The translations under genes and the position numbers were made by a program. Below are positions 23,984 to 32,210 of a stretch of 33,380 nt of DNA, piece after piece. The notes beneath the pieces were generated by a model, which was not told where the DNA came from, did not search any database, and worked only from the letters and a program-made list of their open reading frames with translations. Every line of letters begins with the position of its first letter. The stretch's first letter is position 1. Origin of the DNA: Lachnospiraceae bacterium (GTDB lineage: Bacteria > Bacillota > Clostridia > Lachnospirales > Lachnospiraceae); contig JAAUZL010000008.1 in NCBI GenBank assembly GCA_014804615.1, positions 295,502-328,881 of the forward strand, in the 5' to 3' direction.

Positions 23984-25675
23984 TCAGAACTCCTCCAATC
24001 CCTTGAGGAACTCCCGGAATGCCTCCTTCGCCCGGTCGATCACGCCCGGCTCATAGGAATTAAGAGCCTGCTCATACTTGTGCAGCTCCTGCCCTACAAG
24101 ATACCGCCTATCCCCAAGGCTCTCCTCGTAGATCCGCTCTCCCATGAGCAGCAGATACTTGTTTTCCTCCCTGTCTCTGGGATGGATCTTCAAGTAAGAA
24201 AGCGTCTCAAACCGCTCCGCGATCTCTTCCGGTGTCATATCCGCATTTTTGCCGCCAAAGACCTGTTTCTCCCGCTTTCCGGTAGACACCACCTTCACCT
24301 CCACCTCCAGAATCGAATTGATATCGTAGGTGTAGGTCACATCCACAGCTTCCTCTCCCGCGGGCGCGGCGGGCACCTCTATGTTCAGTTCTCCCAGAGA
24401 AAGGTTATTTCCGGCAAACCGGCTCTCCCCCTGCAGTACATTGATCCGCAGCTTCGTCTGATTGTCCCGCACGGTGTAGAGCCGCTCCGTGCGGCTGGCA
24501 GGAATGATGGTATTCCTCTCGATGATGGGACAGAACACACCGTTCTCAAAAATACCCTTCTCCCACTCCCTGACTACCTCCGTGCCCAGAGTAAAAGGAC
24601 AGACATCCGTCAGGATCACTTCTTTGATCGCTTCCCGTCGCTCCTTCATAGCAGCCTGTATGGCCGCCCCCAGAGCCACCGCCTCGTCGGGATTGATATT
24701 GGTATCCGGGATTGCCCGGAAAAGCTTACTCACAAACCGACGGATCACAGGGCTTTTTGTTGCGCCGCCCACCAACACCACCTTGTCAATATCCGCAAGA
24801 CGGATATGGGCATCGGACAGACTGCGCCGCACCGGCTGTCTGATCTTGTCCAGAAGCTCCTCACAGGCCTGCTCATAGGCGGACAGCTCCACCGTAAGAG
24901 AAAACACTTCCTCCCCGATCTTGCAGTCCATAGTGGAGGTTTTCCCCTCCGAAAATCCTATCTTGCATTTGTCCGCCTGTTTATGGATATGACGCAGGGT
25001 CTTGCCATCCAGCGCCAGTCTGTCAAACTGGGGATATTTTTCAAAGAACATTTCCTCCAATACCGCGGTGAAATCTTCTCCGCCCAGGAAATTATCTCCC
25101 GCTACGGCACGGACCTCCAGGATTGTATCGATCCGTTCCAGCACAGACACATCGAAGGTGCCGCCGCCTAAGTCAAACACCAGAAACCGCATATGTCCCT
25201 GGCTCTGATAGAGGCCGTAGGCAATAGCCGCCGCCGTCGGTTCGCTGATGATCCGTTCCACCTTAAGTCCCGCCAGTTCCCCGGCTCTCTTGGTAGCACG
25301 CCGCCTCTCGTCATTGAAATAGGCAGGCACACTGATGACCGCCTCTGTCACCGGCTCGCCCAAAAATGTCTCCGCGTCCTCTTTCAGCGCCCGGAGCACA
25401 AAGGAGGACAATTCCTCCGCCGTGAAGGTCTTGTGCAGCAGAGAAAACTTTCTGCCGCTTCCCATATCTCTCTTAAATACTGCGGCAGCGCTGCCGGGAT
25501 GGAGAAGACCTCTCTCCACCGCCAGATCGCCCACATAGATCTGTTCCTCCTCATCCATGCTCACCACAGACGGTGTCAGTCTCTTTCCCAACCGGTTCGG
25601 TATGATCCGAGGCCCATCTTCCGTAAAATAAGCTGCCAGACTGTTTGTTGTTCCCAAGTCAATTCCAATGATCAT
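23984..25675 (-). CDS. Short Hsp70 chaperone (HscC-like)
   Basis: A 563-residue Hsp70, about 50 residues shorter than DnaK, with a reduced C-terminal lid. The nucleotide domain is intact: GIDLGTTNS near the start, ISVPAYFNDERR, ISEPTAAAIAYGL, VFDLGGGTFDVSVLE and VVLVGGATKSP. The substrate domain includes PFTLGTEV. Similar short Hsp70s (E. coli HscC, about 556 residues) work with J-domain/TPR partners. That matches the neighbour, whose stop codon overlaps this ATG as ATGA. The main dnaK is presumably elsewhere. Expression comes from the hflX operon. No CIRCE element was seen. Confidence 0.93.
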   Translation of the reverse strand: MIIGIDLGTTNSLAAYFTEDGPRIIPNRLGKRLTPSVVSMDEEEQIYVGDLAVERGLLHPGSAAAVFKRDMGSGRKFSLLHKTFTAEELSSFVLRALKEDAETFLGEPVTEAVISVPAYFNDERRRATKRAGELAGLKVERIISEPTAAAIAYGLYQSQGHMRFLVFDLGGGTFDVSVLERIDTILEVRAVAGDNFLGGEDFTAVLEEMFFEKYPQFDRLALDGKTLRHIHKQADKCKIGFSEGKTSTMDCKIGEEVFSLTVELSAYEQACEELLDKIRQPVRRSLSDAHIRLADIDKVVLVGGATKSPVIRRFVSKLFRAIPDTNINPDEAVALGAAIQAAMKERREAIKEVILTDVCPFTLGTEVVREWEKGIFENGVFCPIIERNTIIPASRTERLYTVRDNQTKLRINVLQGESRFAGNNLSLGELNIEVPAAPAGEEAVDVTYTYDINSILEVEVKVVSTGKREKQVFGGKNADMTPEEIAERFETLSYLKIHPRDREENKYLLLMGERIYEESLGDRRYLVGQELHKYEQALNSYEPGVIDRAKEAFREFLKGLEEF

Positions 25676-28600
25676 TTTTCTCTAAACAATCCTTTCCATC
25701 CCTTTTTCGTTGTTTCCTCTGCTTTTGTTCCTGTTTTCATCTTCTCCAGCATAGACTTCGCTTCCAACGCATCCGCGTTTCTTCTGAGCGTCTCCTCAAA
25801 CAACTCTGCCGCTTTCTCGTACTCTTTTTCACAGTAATAGTAATACCCAAGCCACAGAGAAGCCTCAAAGCACTTTTTATATTTACAGCTCGCACAAGGA
25901 TGCTCCGTTTCCATCTCTTCAAAGAAACGTTTTCCCTTTTCCTTCTCTCCCAATGCCAGATAGATCCATGCCACCCACCCCTTCCGGATCGGTACATAGC
26001 CGGCGTAAGAGGCATAGTCCTCCAGCGTAGTATGCCGCTTCGCGATACAGTCTAACACTTTTTTCGCGTGCTTCTCGGCCTGTTCGTATTCTCCCTGCAG
26101 ATAGCAGGTTTTCGCGAGTTCGCACTCACTGTCAAAGATATCCCAGTTATCCTCATAGAGAGCGGCGGCTTCCTGATATCTCTTGATCGCCTCCGCATAG
26201 TTTTGCACCTCTGTGAGACGACCGGCCCATTTATCATACAGCCCGGCCAGTTCTTCTTTATCGGCGGCATTTTTGATCAACTCTGCCTTCGCTTTCTTGT
26301 AGGTATCCAGACTCTCCTGCACCTTCCCCATTTTCAAAAGAATATAAGCGACTTGATTCCAGTAAGCCTTGGTACCGCCCGTATGGAAACGCCATTTGTC
26401 CGCTACCTCCATAGCCTCCTGCAGACGCTCCGTCTCCGCATAGCAATCGCTCAGGTTCTCCCACAGGGTTCCATTGGCAGGGAACACGGCAAGCCCATCC
26501 TTACAGCAGGCGATGGCCTTCTCGTAGTCTCCCATTTTCATGCAGCATTCCGCCATCCCCACATATCCTCTGGCGGAGGCATCCGCTTTCTGCATGCACT
26601 CCACAGCCCGTCTGAAAAACTCATAAGACTTCGCAAACTGTCTGCCCTTTTTATAGGCAAAACCGATATTCTCCAAAATGAGATAGCGGTCCTCTTCTTC
26701 AACCATCGTCAGAGCCTTTTCATAATCTGCAACAGCCGCCTCTATCTCCATACCGCTGCTGTATAAATATCCCCTGTCCCAGTAGCGGTAACCGGGAACC
26801 TGCGAGATCTCCAACTGCTTATTGATATATTGAAGTGCCTTCTCGTAGTCTTCTCTCCGATACTCCCTGCTGTATCTCTCCTCATAGCACTGGTACAGCC
26901 TGCGGTTTGTGTCACGGTAATTTTCGTCCTGCTCCACTGCCTTAGTATAATATTGAATAGCCTCTGTCCACGCCTTCGCCTCATGGTGGCAGACACCCAT
27001 GCCGAAATAAAATTCCGGATGATGGTAGACCGACTCCACCTTTTCGTATTCCTTCAGGGCATCCTTATAGTTCTCCGAATCCCTGAAAAGATTGCCCAGC
27101 GCCAGGTGATAATACGGCTCCTCAGGATCCAGCTTCAGAGCCTCCTGCACCAGGGCGATGGCCTCAAGAAGTTTCCTGTTGTCCTCAAACACAAGTCCCT
27201 TTTCAAAAAGGAGTTCAGCCCTGTCCAGTGTGTCATATGACCGCCCGGACGCCTGCTTCAGTTCCCCGGAATCCTCTTCCGTCTCATACAGAAGCGCATC
27301 CAGAATCTCCATGGGCTTTTTCCTTGCCTCCTCATCCTCCGCCAGCATCCGCAGGATCTTCGCCTCCTGGAAACGCAGTTTTTTAGAAAACTCTGCCTGA
27401 TTTTCTCTTGCCCTCTCTATCACACCCAGAGCATCCTTATACTGCCTGTAATCGTAAAAGATCATGGCTGCATAGAGATAGGGCTTGTCATAGCCGTTAT
27501 AGAGCTCTATGGCCCGGTAGTAATCATCCACCACCTGCTGTGCCCGTCTCAGATGGTAACCGGCCTCCTGACGCACCAGATAAGCCGGATAATAATTTTC
27601 ATCCTCCGAAAGGATCTCATCGCACACCTCTGTCGCTTTCTCATATTCTTTCGCAGAGAGATACCGATCCGCCAGGTACTGTTTGCAATCCAAACGAATT
27701 CTGGCCTCCGGCTCCATCTCGATAGCGATACGCGTCTCCTTCTCTCCTTCCACCGGCTGTTCCAGACAATAAAAGCATACGCCCAGAAGACGGTGGCTCT
27801 GAGCCGCTTTGGAAGCCTTTTTCTCCTCCTCGTCCTTGCTCTCCTCCACACGTTTCAGATGTGCCTGATAGACAGGAATAGCCTCCTCATACCGCTCCAA
27901 CCTATATAACGTCCACGCCTTGAGTTCATAATACTTCTCTTCTCCGTCAAGGCTCTCCCCGTGTTCTTCCACAAAGGCAAGCGTATCCTCATACCGCTCC
28001 AGATCAAAGAGACACCAGCCCAGATAGAGCGTCAGTTCTTTACCGGAAAGATCCTCGAAATCCTTTCCTTCCGCCACAGCCTCCTGCAGCATGGGGACAA
28101 GCTCCTTCCCGATGGTCTGGCGTACCTCCTGAAGCTCCTCGTCCCGCCTGTTGACTCTGATCAGATCATCCAAATATTTTTCCGCCTGATACCACTGCTT
28201 CTGATCCACCAGATAGTGCATAGCAAAGTATTTGGCTATGTAATAGTCCGGATCCTCGGCAAGAACCGCCTCCCAGAGCTCATACGCTCTTTTTTCCTCT
28301 CCGGTATGAGAAAAGATTCTGCCCGCCCAGATGCGCACGTTGTTATCATCGGCATACCGCTCGATCAGCTGCTCCGCCAGTTCCCGCACCTGTTCGCACT
28401 CCTCTGTCCGGATAAACAGCCGCAGCCGCTCCACATCCTCATAGGGATGATACAGACCATGCCGCTTCAGGTCCGAAAGCGCCTGCAGGACACCTTCTGT
28501 CTCATTCTCTTCCAGTTTATTTTTAATCTGAAAATACTCTCTTATGTAGTTATCTGTATCATCGTCGTTCTCCGGTGCATAACCGTCCTCCGACTCTTCA

Positions 28601-29118
28601 AACAACCCGTAATCCAGGAAATCTTCCGTCTGCACATGATACTCGATGTGCCCGAGAAAATTCACATGAAAATCCTCTTTCAAGGCCTCGAAATCGTCCA
28701 GCACATGAAACACCTGATCCAGCAGTTTCCACACGTTCTGCGGCAGGAAAGGATGGTCGGAAATATAGCTGAGAAGTCTCCCTCTCGCCTCCAAAAAGGT
28801 ATCAAATCCTACGCACACCGGATCATCGAACAGGTCCTTCCAGGCACTCACATCCCTGCGCAGAAAGATATCCCGGTAATTTTCCCGCACGCGTTTCATC
28901 CATAGATCCAGTTCCCCCTGCGGTTCCTCCTCCTCTCCCTCTTCCTGTACCTTAGACAGGCGAAGTGCCTCCTCATAAGCTTCCCGCAGGCGTCTGAAGC
29001 CGTCCGGATCATCCTCCGGATTCGTCTCTTTTAACAGCGCAAGATACCGCTGTCTGATCTGCTCTTCTTCCTTCGTCTCAGGAATTCCCAATATTTGAAA
29101 CGCCAGTTTTTTATCCAT
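25672..29118 (-). CDS. 1,148-residue TPR protein with a degenerate J-like N-terminus
   Basis: Residues 1-52 resemble a J domain (FQILGIPETKEEEQIRQRYL), but the HPD tripeptide that activates Hsp70 ATPase is missing; the loop reads ETNPEDDPDG. After about residue 210 come roughly twenty TPR/Sel1-like units, e.g. ALGNLFRDSENYKDALKEYE and VGMAECCMKMGDYEKAIACC. No membrane segment is present. It is coupled to the Hsp70 by a 4-base overlap and to HflX by an 8-base overlap, so it is probably the dedicated substrate-binding partner of that Hsp70, comparable in idea to DjlB/DjlC with HscC. Whether it still stimulates ATPase is doubtful. Confidence 0.8.
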   Translation of the reverse strand: MDKKLAFQILGIPETKEEEQIRQRYLALLKETNPEDDPDGFRRLREAYEEALRLSKVQEEGEEEEPQGELDLWMKRVRENYRDIFLRRDVSAWKDLFDDPVCVGFDTFLEARGRLLSYISDHPFLPQNVWKLLDQVFHVLDDFEALKEDFHVNFLGHIEYHVQTEDFLDYGLFEESEDGYAPENDDDTDNYIREYFQIKNKLEENETEGVLQALSDLKRHGLYHPYEDVERLRLFIRTEECEQVRELAEQLIERYADDNNVRIWAGRIFSHTGEEKRAYELWEAVLAEDPDYYIAKYFAMHYLVDQKQWYQAEKYLDDLIRVNRRDEELQEVRQTIGKELVPMLQEAVAEGKDFEDLSGKELTLYLGWCLFDLERYEDTLAFVEEHGESLDGEEKYYELKAWTLYRLERYEEAIPVYQAHLKRVEESKDEEEKKASKAAQSHRLLGVCFYCLEQPVEGEKETRIAIEMEPEARIRLDCKQYLADRYLSAKEYEKATEVCDEILSEDENYYPAYLVRQEAGYHLRRAQQVVDDYYRAIELYNGYDKPYLYAAMIFYDYRQYKDALGVIERARENQAEFSKKLRFQEAKILRMLAEDEEARKKPMEILDALLYETEEDSGELKQASGRSYDTLDRAELLFEKGLVFEDNRKLLEAIALVQEALKLDPEEPYYHLALGNLFRDSENYKDALKEYEKVESVYHHPEFYFGMGVCHHEAKAWTEAIQYYTKAVEQDENYRDTNRRLYQCYEERYSREYRREDYEKALQYINKQLEISQVPGYRYWDRGYLYSSGMEIEAAVADYEKALTMVEEEDRYLILENIGFAYKKGRQFAKSYEFFRRAVECMQKADASARGYVGMAECCMKMGDYEKAIACCKDGLAVFPANGTLWENLSDCYAETERLQEAMEVADKWRFHTGGTKAYWNQVAYILLKMGKVQESLDTYKKAKAELIKNAADKEELAGLYDKWAGRLTEVQNYAEAIKRYQEAAALYEDNWDIFDSECELAKTCYLQGEYEQAEKHAKKVLDCIAKRHTTLEDYASYAGYVPIRKGWVAWIYLALGEKEKGKRFFEEMETEHPCASCKYKKCFEASLWLGYYYYCEKEYEKAAELFEETLRRNADALEAKSMLEKMKTGTKAEETTKKGWKGLFREK

Positions 29119-30400
29119 TGCTGCCCTCCAGATATTTCTGATAAAAGTTATAATCCTCCACCTTGCAGTTGACCCGCAGACGCACCCCGTTTTCCAGATA
29201 CTCGGTCTCGTACACGACCCCGTTCTCGTTCAGGTAAGATACCGCCCTGCCGTCCGTATAGGGAATCAGCAGCGTACACTCTTTGTAGCCGCCGGCGAGT
29301 TTTTCTTCGATCAGACAGATCAGCTCCTCCATCCCGATCCGCTTCTTCGCTGACAGATAAATGTTATCCCCCGACACAGCCGGTAAAGGGCCCGGCAAAT
29401 GCTCCGGTGTCACCAGATCCGCCTTATTATAGACATACAGCATGGGAACGCCGTCGGCTCCCAGCTCCTTCAAGGTCCGGTTAGTCACCTCGATCTGCTC
29501 CCTGTAATGGGGATTGGAATAATCTACCACCTGCAGCAGGATGTCAGCTTCCTTCGCCTCCTCCAGTGTAGAACGAAAGGCCTGTACCAGATGGTGCGGC
29601 AGCTTGTGAATGAATCCCACCGTGTCGGATAATAAAAAGGCGTGATGCTCTTCCGGCTCTATCTTGCGCACTGTGGTATCCAGCGTGGCAAAGAGCATAT
29701 CCCGCTCCATCACCTTCTTTTCCTCCACATCGACCTCGTCACTCCCGTATAGATCCAGCATGGCATTTAAAAGAGTGGATTTCCCCGCATTGGTATAGCC
29801 CACCAGCGCCACCCGCGGCAGCCCCGACTCTACGCGGCGCTTGCGCTGTGTCATGCGCTCCGAGCTCACTTCCTTTAATTCCCGGCGCAACTCTGTCAGA
29901 CGATGCTCCAGAACTCTCCTGTCCAGCTCCAGCTTCTTCTCGCCTGCACCCCTGTTGCTCAGTGCACCGCTGCCGCCGCCCTGTCTGCTGAGCGCGGCGT
30001 GGAGTCCGACCAGTCTGGGCAGCATATACTGTAAGCTGGCTACCTCGACCTGCAGCTTCGCCTCCCGCGATCTGGCCCGGCTCGCAAAGATATCCAAAAT
30101 CAGTGTGCTCCTGTCCATGACAGGCTTTTCCAGACGCTCCTGCAGATTGCGAAGCTGCATCGGAGAGAGAGAATTGTCGAAAATTATGACATCTGCGTCA
30201 CATTCTATTGCAAGCTCTCTTACCTCATCCACTTTGCCCGTGCCGATGTAAAAGGCCTTATGCACTTCCGGAAGCGCCTGCACCGCTTGGCCCGCCACCT
30301 CCATATCGCAGGCTTTCGCCAGCTCTCCCAGCTCCTCCAGCGAAAGCAGGTAATCGTCTCCGTCGTTTAAGTTTACGCCTACTAAAAATGCCTTTTCCAT
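29111..30400 (-). CDS. hflX: Ribosome-associated GTPase HflX
   Basis: A 429-residue GTPase that binds the 50S subunit and can split stalled ribosomes. The N-terminal HflX domain (YIGTGKVDEV, IIFDNSLSPMQLRNL, DRSTLILDIFASRARSREAK) is followed by the glycine-rich SRQGGGSGALSNRG. The G domain has GYTNAGKST (G1), DTVGF (G3) and NKAD (G4). AAAGGA precedes the ATG. A TGATATAAT extended -10 at 30433-30425 could initiate it; otherwise it is read from erm, whose stop is 26 bases upstream. In several bacteria HflX homologues help resist macrolides, which fits the erm neighbour. Confidence 0.94.
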   Translation of the reverse strand: MEKAFLVGVNLNDGDDYLLSLEELGELAKACDMEVAGQAVQALPEVHKAFYIGTGKVDEVRELAIECDADVIIFDNSLSPMQLRNLQERLEKPVMDRSTLILDIFASRARSREAKLQVEVASLQYMLPRLVGLHAALSRQGGGSGALSNRGAGEKKLELDRRVLEHRLTELRRELKEVSSERMTQRKRRVESGLPRVALVGYTNAGKSTLLNAMLDLYGSDEVDVEEKKVMERDMLFATLDTTVRKIEPEEHHAFLLSDTVGFIHKLPHHLVQAFRSTLEEAKEADILLQVVDYSNPHYREQIEVTNRTLKELGADGVPMLYVYNKADLVTPEHLPGPLPAVSGDNIYLSAKKRIGMEELICLIEEKLAGGYKECTLLIPYTDGRAVSYLNENGVVYETEYLENGVRLRVNCKVEDYNFYQKYLEGSNG

Positions 30401-30424
30401 ATATAAAAATTCCTTTCATTTTCC

Positions 30425-30433
30425 ATTATATCA
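30425..30433 (-). promoter_or_regulatory. Extended -10 promoter element for hflX
   Basis: The minus strand reads TGATATAAT at the very end of erm, followed by a short leader to the hflX ATG. No good -35 is visible, as is common for extended -10 promoters. Confidence 0.45.
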
Positions 30434-31211
30434 TATACTTGCCCATTTTCCGATAACATCGGAATAAACAAAGCCATTGGATGTAAAGTGTGACACCGTC
30501 TTCATGGGCGTGGGGCAATCCCGCCTGCTTCAGCGCTGTCGACACCTGCCTTTGGGTTAGCGGTCCGCCCTTACCGCATACGCCGTATTTCATAGACCGA
30601 TCAAGGAATTTCTGAAATTCATAGTATTCGCTTCTGCTAAGATCCGGCGTTGCCTTCCCGGCGAAGTGCACCAGAACAGAATCTACTCCCGGCATCGGAT
30701 GAAAATCTTCCCTGCGAAAATGGTACCTGATCTTCATATCCCAATTTACCTTGAGCAGCAAAGATTTCTTTGTCTCTTTTGGGATCCCCATAAACCGCTT
30801 TGCCGCCCCTTTTTCCATCACCAGCCAGATATCCGACGGCGGGTTCGGCGCCTGTGTCAGCTTATCAATGATCTGCGTCGTGATGAAATAGGGTATATTG
30901 GCGAAAACTCTGTAAGTTCCCTTTGACGGCAGATCATATTTCAGGAAATCCCCGTATATCAATTTTACATTAGAATACTGCGCAAGCCGTTTCTTTGCGC
31001 TCGTATATAGTTTTCGGTCAATCTCCACCGAGCAGACCGTACCGGCTCTCCGACACAGTTCTTCCGTCAAATGTCCTTTCCCGGTCCCGATCTCAATAAC
31101 TGTATTATTTGTATGAAAATCCGCAAATCCTATGATCCTGTGGATCAGTTTTCTGTTCGTAATAAAATTCTGTGAATCTGATAGGTTATGATGCCTCCTG
31201 CTTTCTTGCAT
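30426..31211 (-). CDS. erm: Erm-type 23S rRNA (adenine-N6) methyltransferase
   Basis: A 261-residue class I methyltransferase that by family would methylate A2058 of 23S rRNA and give resistance to macrolides, lincosamides and streptogramin B. DSQNFI at 12-17 is the family's start, EIGTGKGHLT (40-49) is motif I, VEIDRK motif II and NIPYF (105-109) the catalytic motif IV. Adjacent LLLKVNWDMKIRYHFRREDF HPMPGVDSVLV is typical of Erm rather than KsgA. AAGGAGG lies 6 bases before the ATG. The exact erm class cannot be set without a search. A leader ORF and hairpins upstream suggest drug-induced expression. Confidence 0.9.
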   Translation of the reverse strand: MQESRRHHNLSDSQNFITNRKLIHRIIGFADFHTNNTVIEIGTGKGHLTEELCRRAGTVCSVEIDRKLYTSAKKRLAQYSNVKLIYGDFLKYDLPSKGTYRVFANIPYFITTQIIDKLTQAPNPPSDIWLVMEKGAAKRFMGIPKETKKSLLLKVNWDMKIRYHFRREDFHPMPGVDSVLVHFAGKATPDLSRSEYYEFQKFLDRSMKYGVCGKGGPLTQRQVSTALKQAGLPHAHEDGVTLYIQWLCLFRCYRKMGKYMI

Positions 31212-31242
31212 AGCGTGCCTCCTTCTTATTGTGTACTCCGCG

Positions 31243-31260
31243 ATCCGGACTTAACCGGAT
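31243..31260. repeat. Hairpin just upstream of the erm ribosome site
   Basis: ATCCGG (31243-31248) and CCGGAT (31255-31260) form a perfect 6-bp stem with a 6-base loop, about 20 bases before the erm Shine-Dalgarno site. It may be part of the attenuator. Confidence 0.45.
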
Positions 31261-31388
31261 ACTTTCCCCAAAGAAAAGGCAATAAAAAAGCAGGCACGAT
31301 TCCATAAATAGAATTTTCCCGCTAAAATAATACAGCAAAGCAAGCAGCACAGATCTGACTTCCGTCCTATCTGTCCGATAAACATGTA

Positions 31389-31491
31389 GCAATTTTTATT
31401 CGCACGCAAAAAAATCCCATCTATATGAGACTACATATCTGCTTTTTTACTGCCCCTGTATACGGGTGCGAGCACAACGAATAAAAATTGC
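31389..31491. repeat. 14-bp inverted repeat pairing the leader ORF with downstream RNA
   Basis: GCAATTTTTATTCG (31389-31402) is the perfect complement of CGAATAAAAATTGC (31478-31491). The right arm lies inside codons 2-6 of the leader peptide. In RNA the two arms can pair across about 75 bases that include a T7 tract on the minus strand (near 31408-31414). Placement fits an erm attenuator; alternative pairing was not proven. Confidence 0.65.
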
Positions 31492-31494
31492 CAC
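31447..31494 (-). CDS. Leader peptide of erm (15 residues)
   Basis: GTG start, peptide MAIFIRCARTRIQGQ, stop TAA. An AAAGGTGG site is 7 bases before the GTG. The peptide contains an IFI stretch and an RTR (+X+) motif; Arg/Lys-X-Arg/Lys motifs are known to arrest macrolide-bound ribosomes, as in other erm leaders. Codons 2-6 form one arm of a long inverted repeat, so arrest would change leader folding and expose erm. The peptide is read directly from the sequence; its regulatory role is inference. Confidence 0.7.
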   Translation of the reverse strand: MAIFIRCARTRIQGQ

Positions 31495-31538
31495 GCTAAA
31501 GCCACCTTTCTGTTTTGTATCTCTCTATGAATACGCTA

Positions 31539-31568
31539 ACTATATCATGAATGTTACCGGATTGTCAA
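31539..31568 (-). promoter_or_regulatory. Promoter of the erm leader
   Basis: The minus strand has a perfect TTGACA (31568-31563), 18 bases, then TATAGT (31544-31539). The -35 overlaps the last codons of the upstream permease gene, so erm has its own strong start. The 31212-31553 interval holds this promoter, the leader ORF, the inverted repeat and the hairpin; I see no other gene in it. Confidence 0.8.
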
Positions 31569-32210
31569 TTTGAATCTTCCTGCTGTATGCCCCCTTTGTC
31601 TGCAAATCCCTAAAGTAATGCCCATCAAAGCAACTGCTCCCAAAATCAGCCACCCGCTCTCATCAAATCTGCCCAGATAGCTCATCGGAAAAAGGAAAAA
31701 TTTGCCCACTTTATCCTTCATCCCATAATTAGCCAGATAATAGAGCATTGCTGTCATATATCCTACCGTGACATTATCCGTAATACCTGCTGCCGCGAAG
31801 CCGACCGCTCCCAGAAACCATGCGCTTGCGATGCCTCCGATCAGATGTTTCACCGTTACATCACTTTCACATATTTTCATTACCACAACAAAAAATGCGA
31901 TTAAAACGATCATTGCCACGACAGAATACAGAATCCGAATAACCAATATATTGAAATAATTGATTTTCTTTGCACAAATAACATCTCTGATATTAGTATC
32001 CTGCTCCGGCAGGAAAATCGGGACAAGCAGCGTGACACCAATGAAACAAAGCAGAAATTCGATAGGCTTCGCTGCTTCTCTGCTTTGCAGGGCAGTGACA
32101 TTAAACATAAGCAATGTCAGGATCAGCACTCCTAAAGCGGAGGCAAACGGCATGAGAAAATTATGCCTTAGATTTACGCCGATTATTTTTCCATAGATTC
32201 CTTTTCCCAT
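31554..32210 (-). CDS. ABC-2-type multi-pass membrane protein
   Basis: A 218-residue hydrophobic protein with about six helices (e.g. EFLLCFIGVTLLVPIFL, LYSVVAMIVLIAFFVVVM, LIGGIASAWFLGAVGFAAAG). The pattern fits the permease of an ABC exporter of the ABC-2/bacitracin-like type. ATG 32210 has AAAGGAAATT; it overlaps the 3' end of the upstream permease by 50 bases in another frame. The ATPase is not in the window and is probably to the right. It immediately precedes the erm promoter. The substrate is unknown. Confidence 0.75.
   Translation of the reverse strand: MGKGIYGKIIGVNLRHNFLMPFASALGVLILTLLMFNVTALQSREAAKPIEFLLCFIGVTLLVPIFLPEQDTNIRDVICAKKINYFNILVIRILYSVVAMIVLIAFFVVVMKICESDVTVKHLIGGIASAWFLGAVGFAAAGITDNVTVGYMTAMLYYLANYGMKDKVGKFFLFPMSYLGRFDESGWLILGAVALMGITLGICRQRGHTAGRFKLTIR

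Noticed and set aside
24080-25171. 363-codon open frame opposite the Hsp70
   Set aside because: Antisense shadow of a highly conserved gene; composition is not protein-like.
31186-31392. 68-codon frame overlapping the erm start, considered as a second leader peptide
   Set aside because: It starts with TTG and no ribosome site; the 15-codon ORF at 31447-31494 has a much better start and motif.
31408-31450. Intrinsic terminator ahead of the T7 tract in the erm leader
   Set aside because: The possible stems (ATATG/CATAT, or CCC-TATA with TATA-GGG) are short and interrupted; kept only as part of the attenuator hypothesis.
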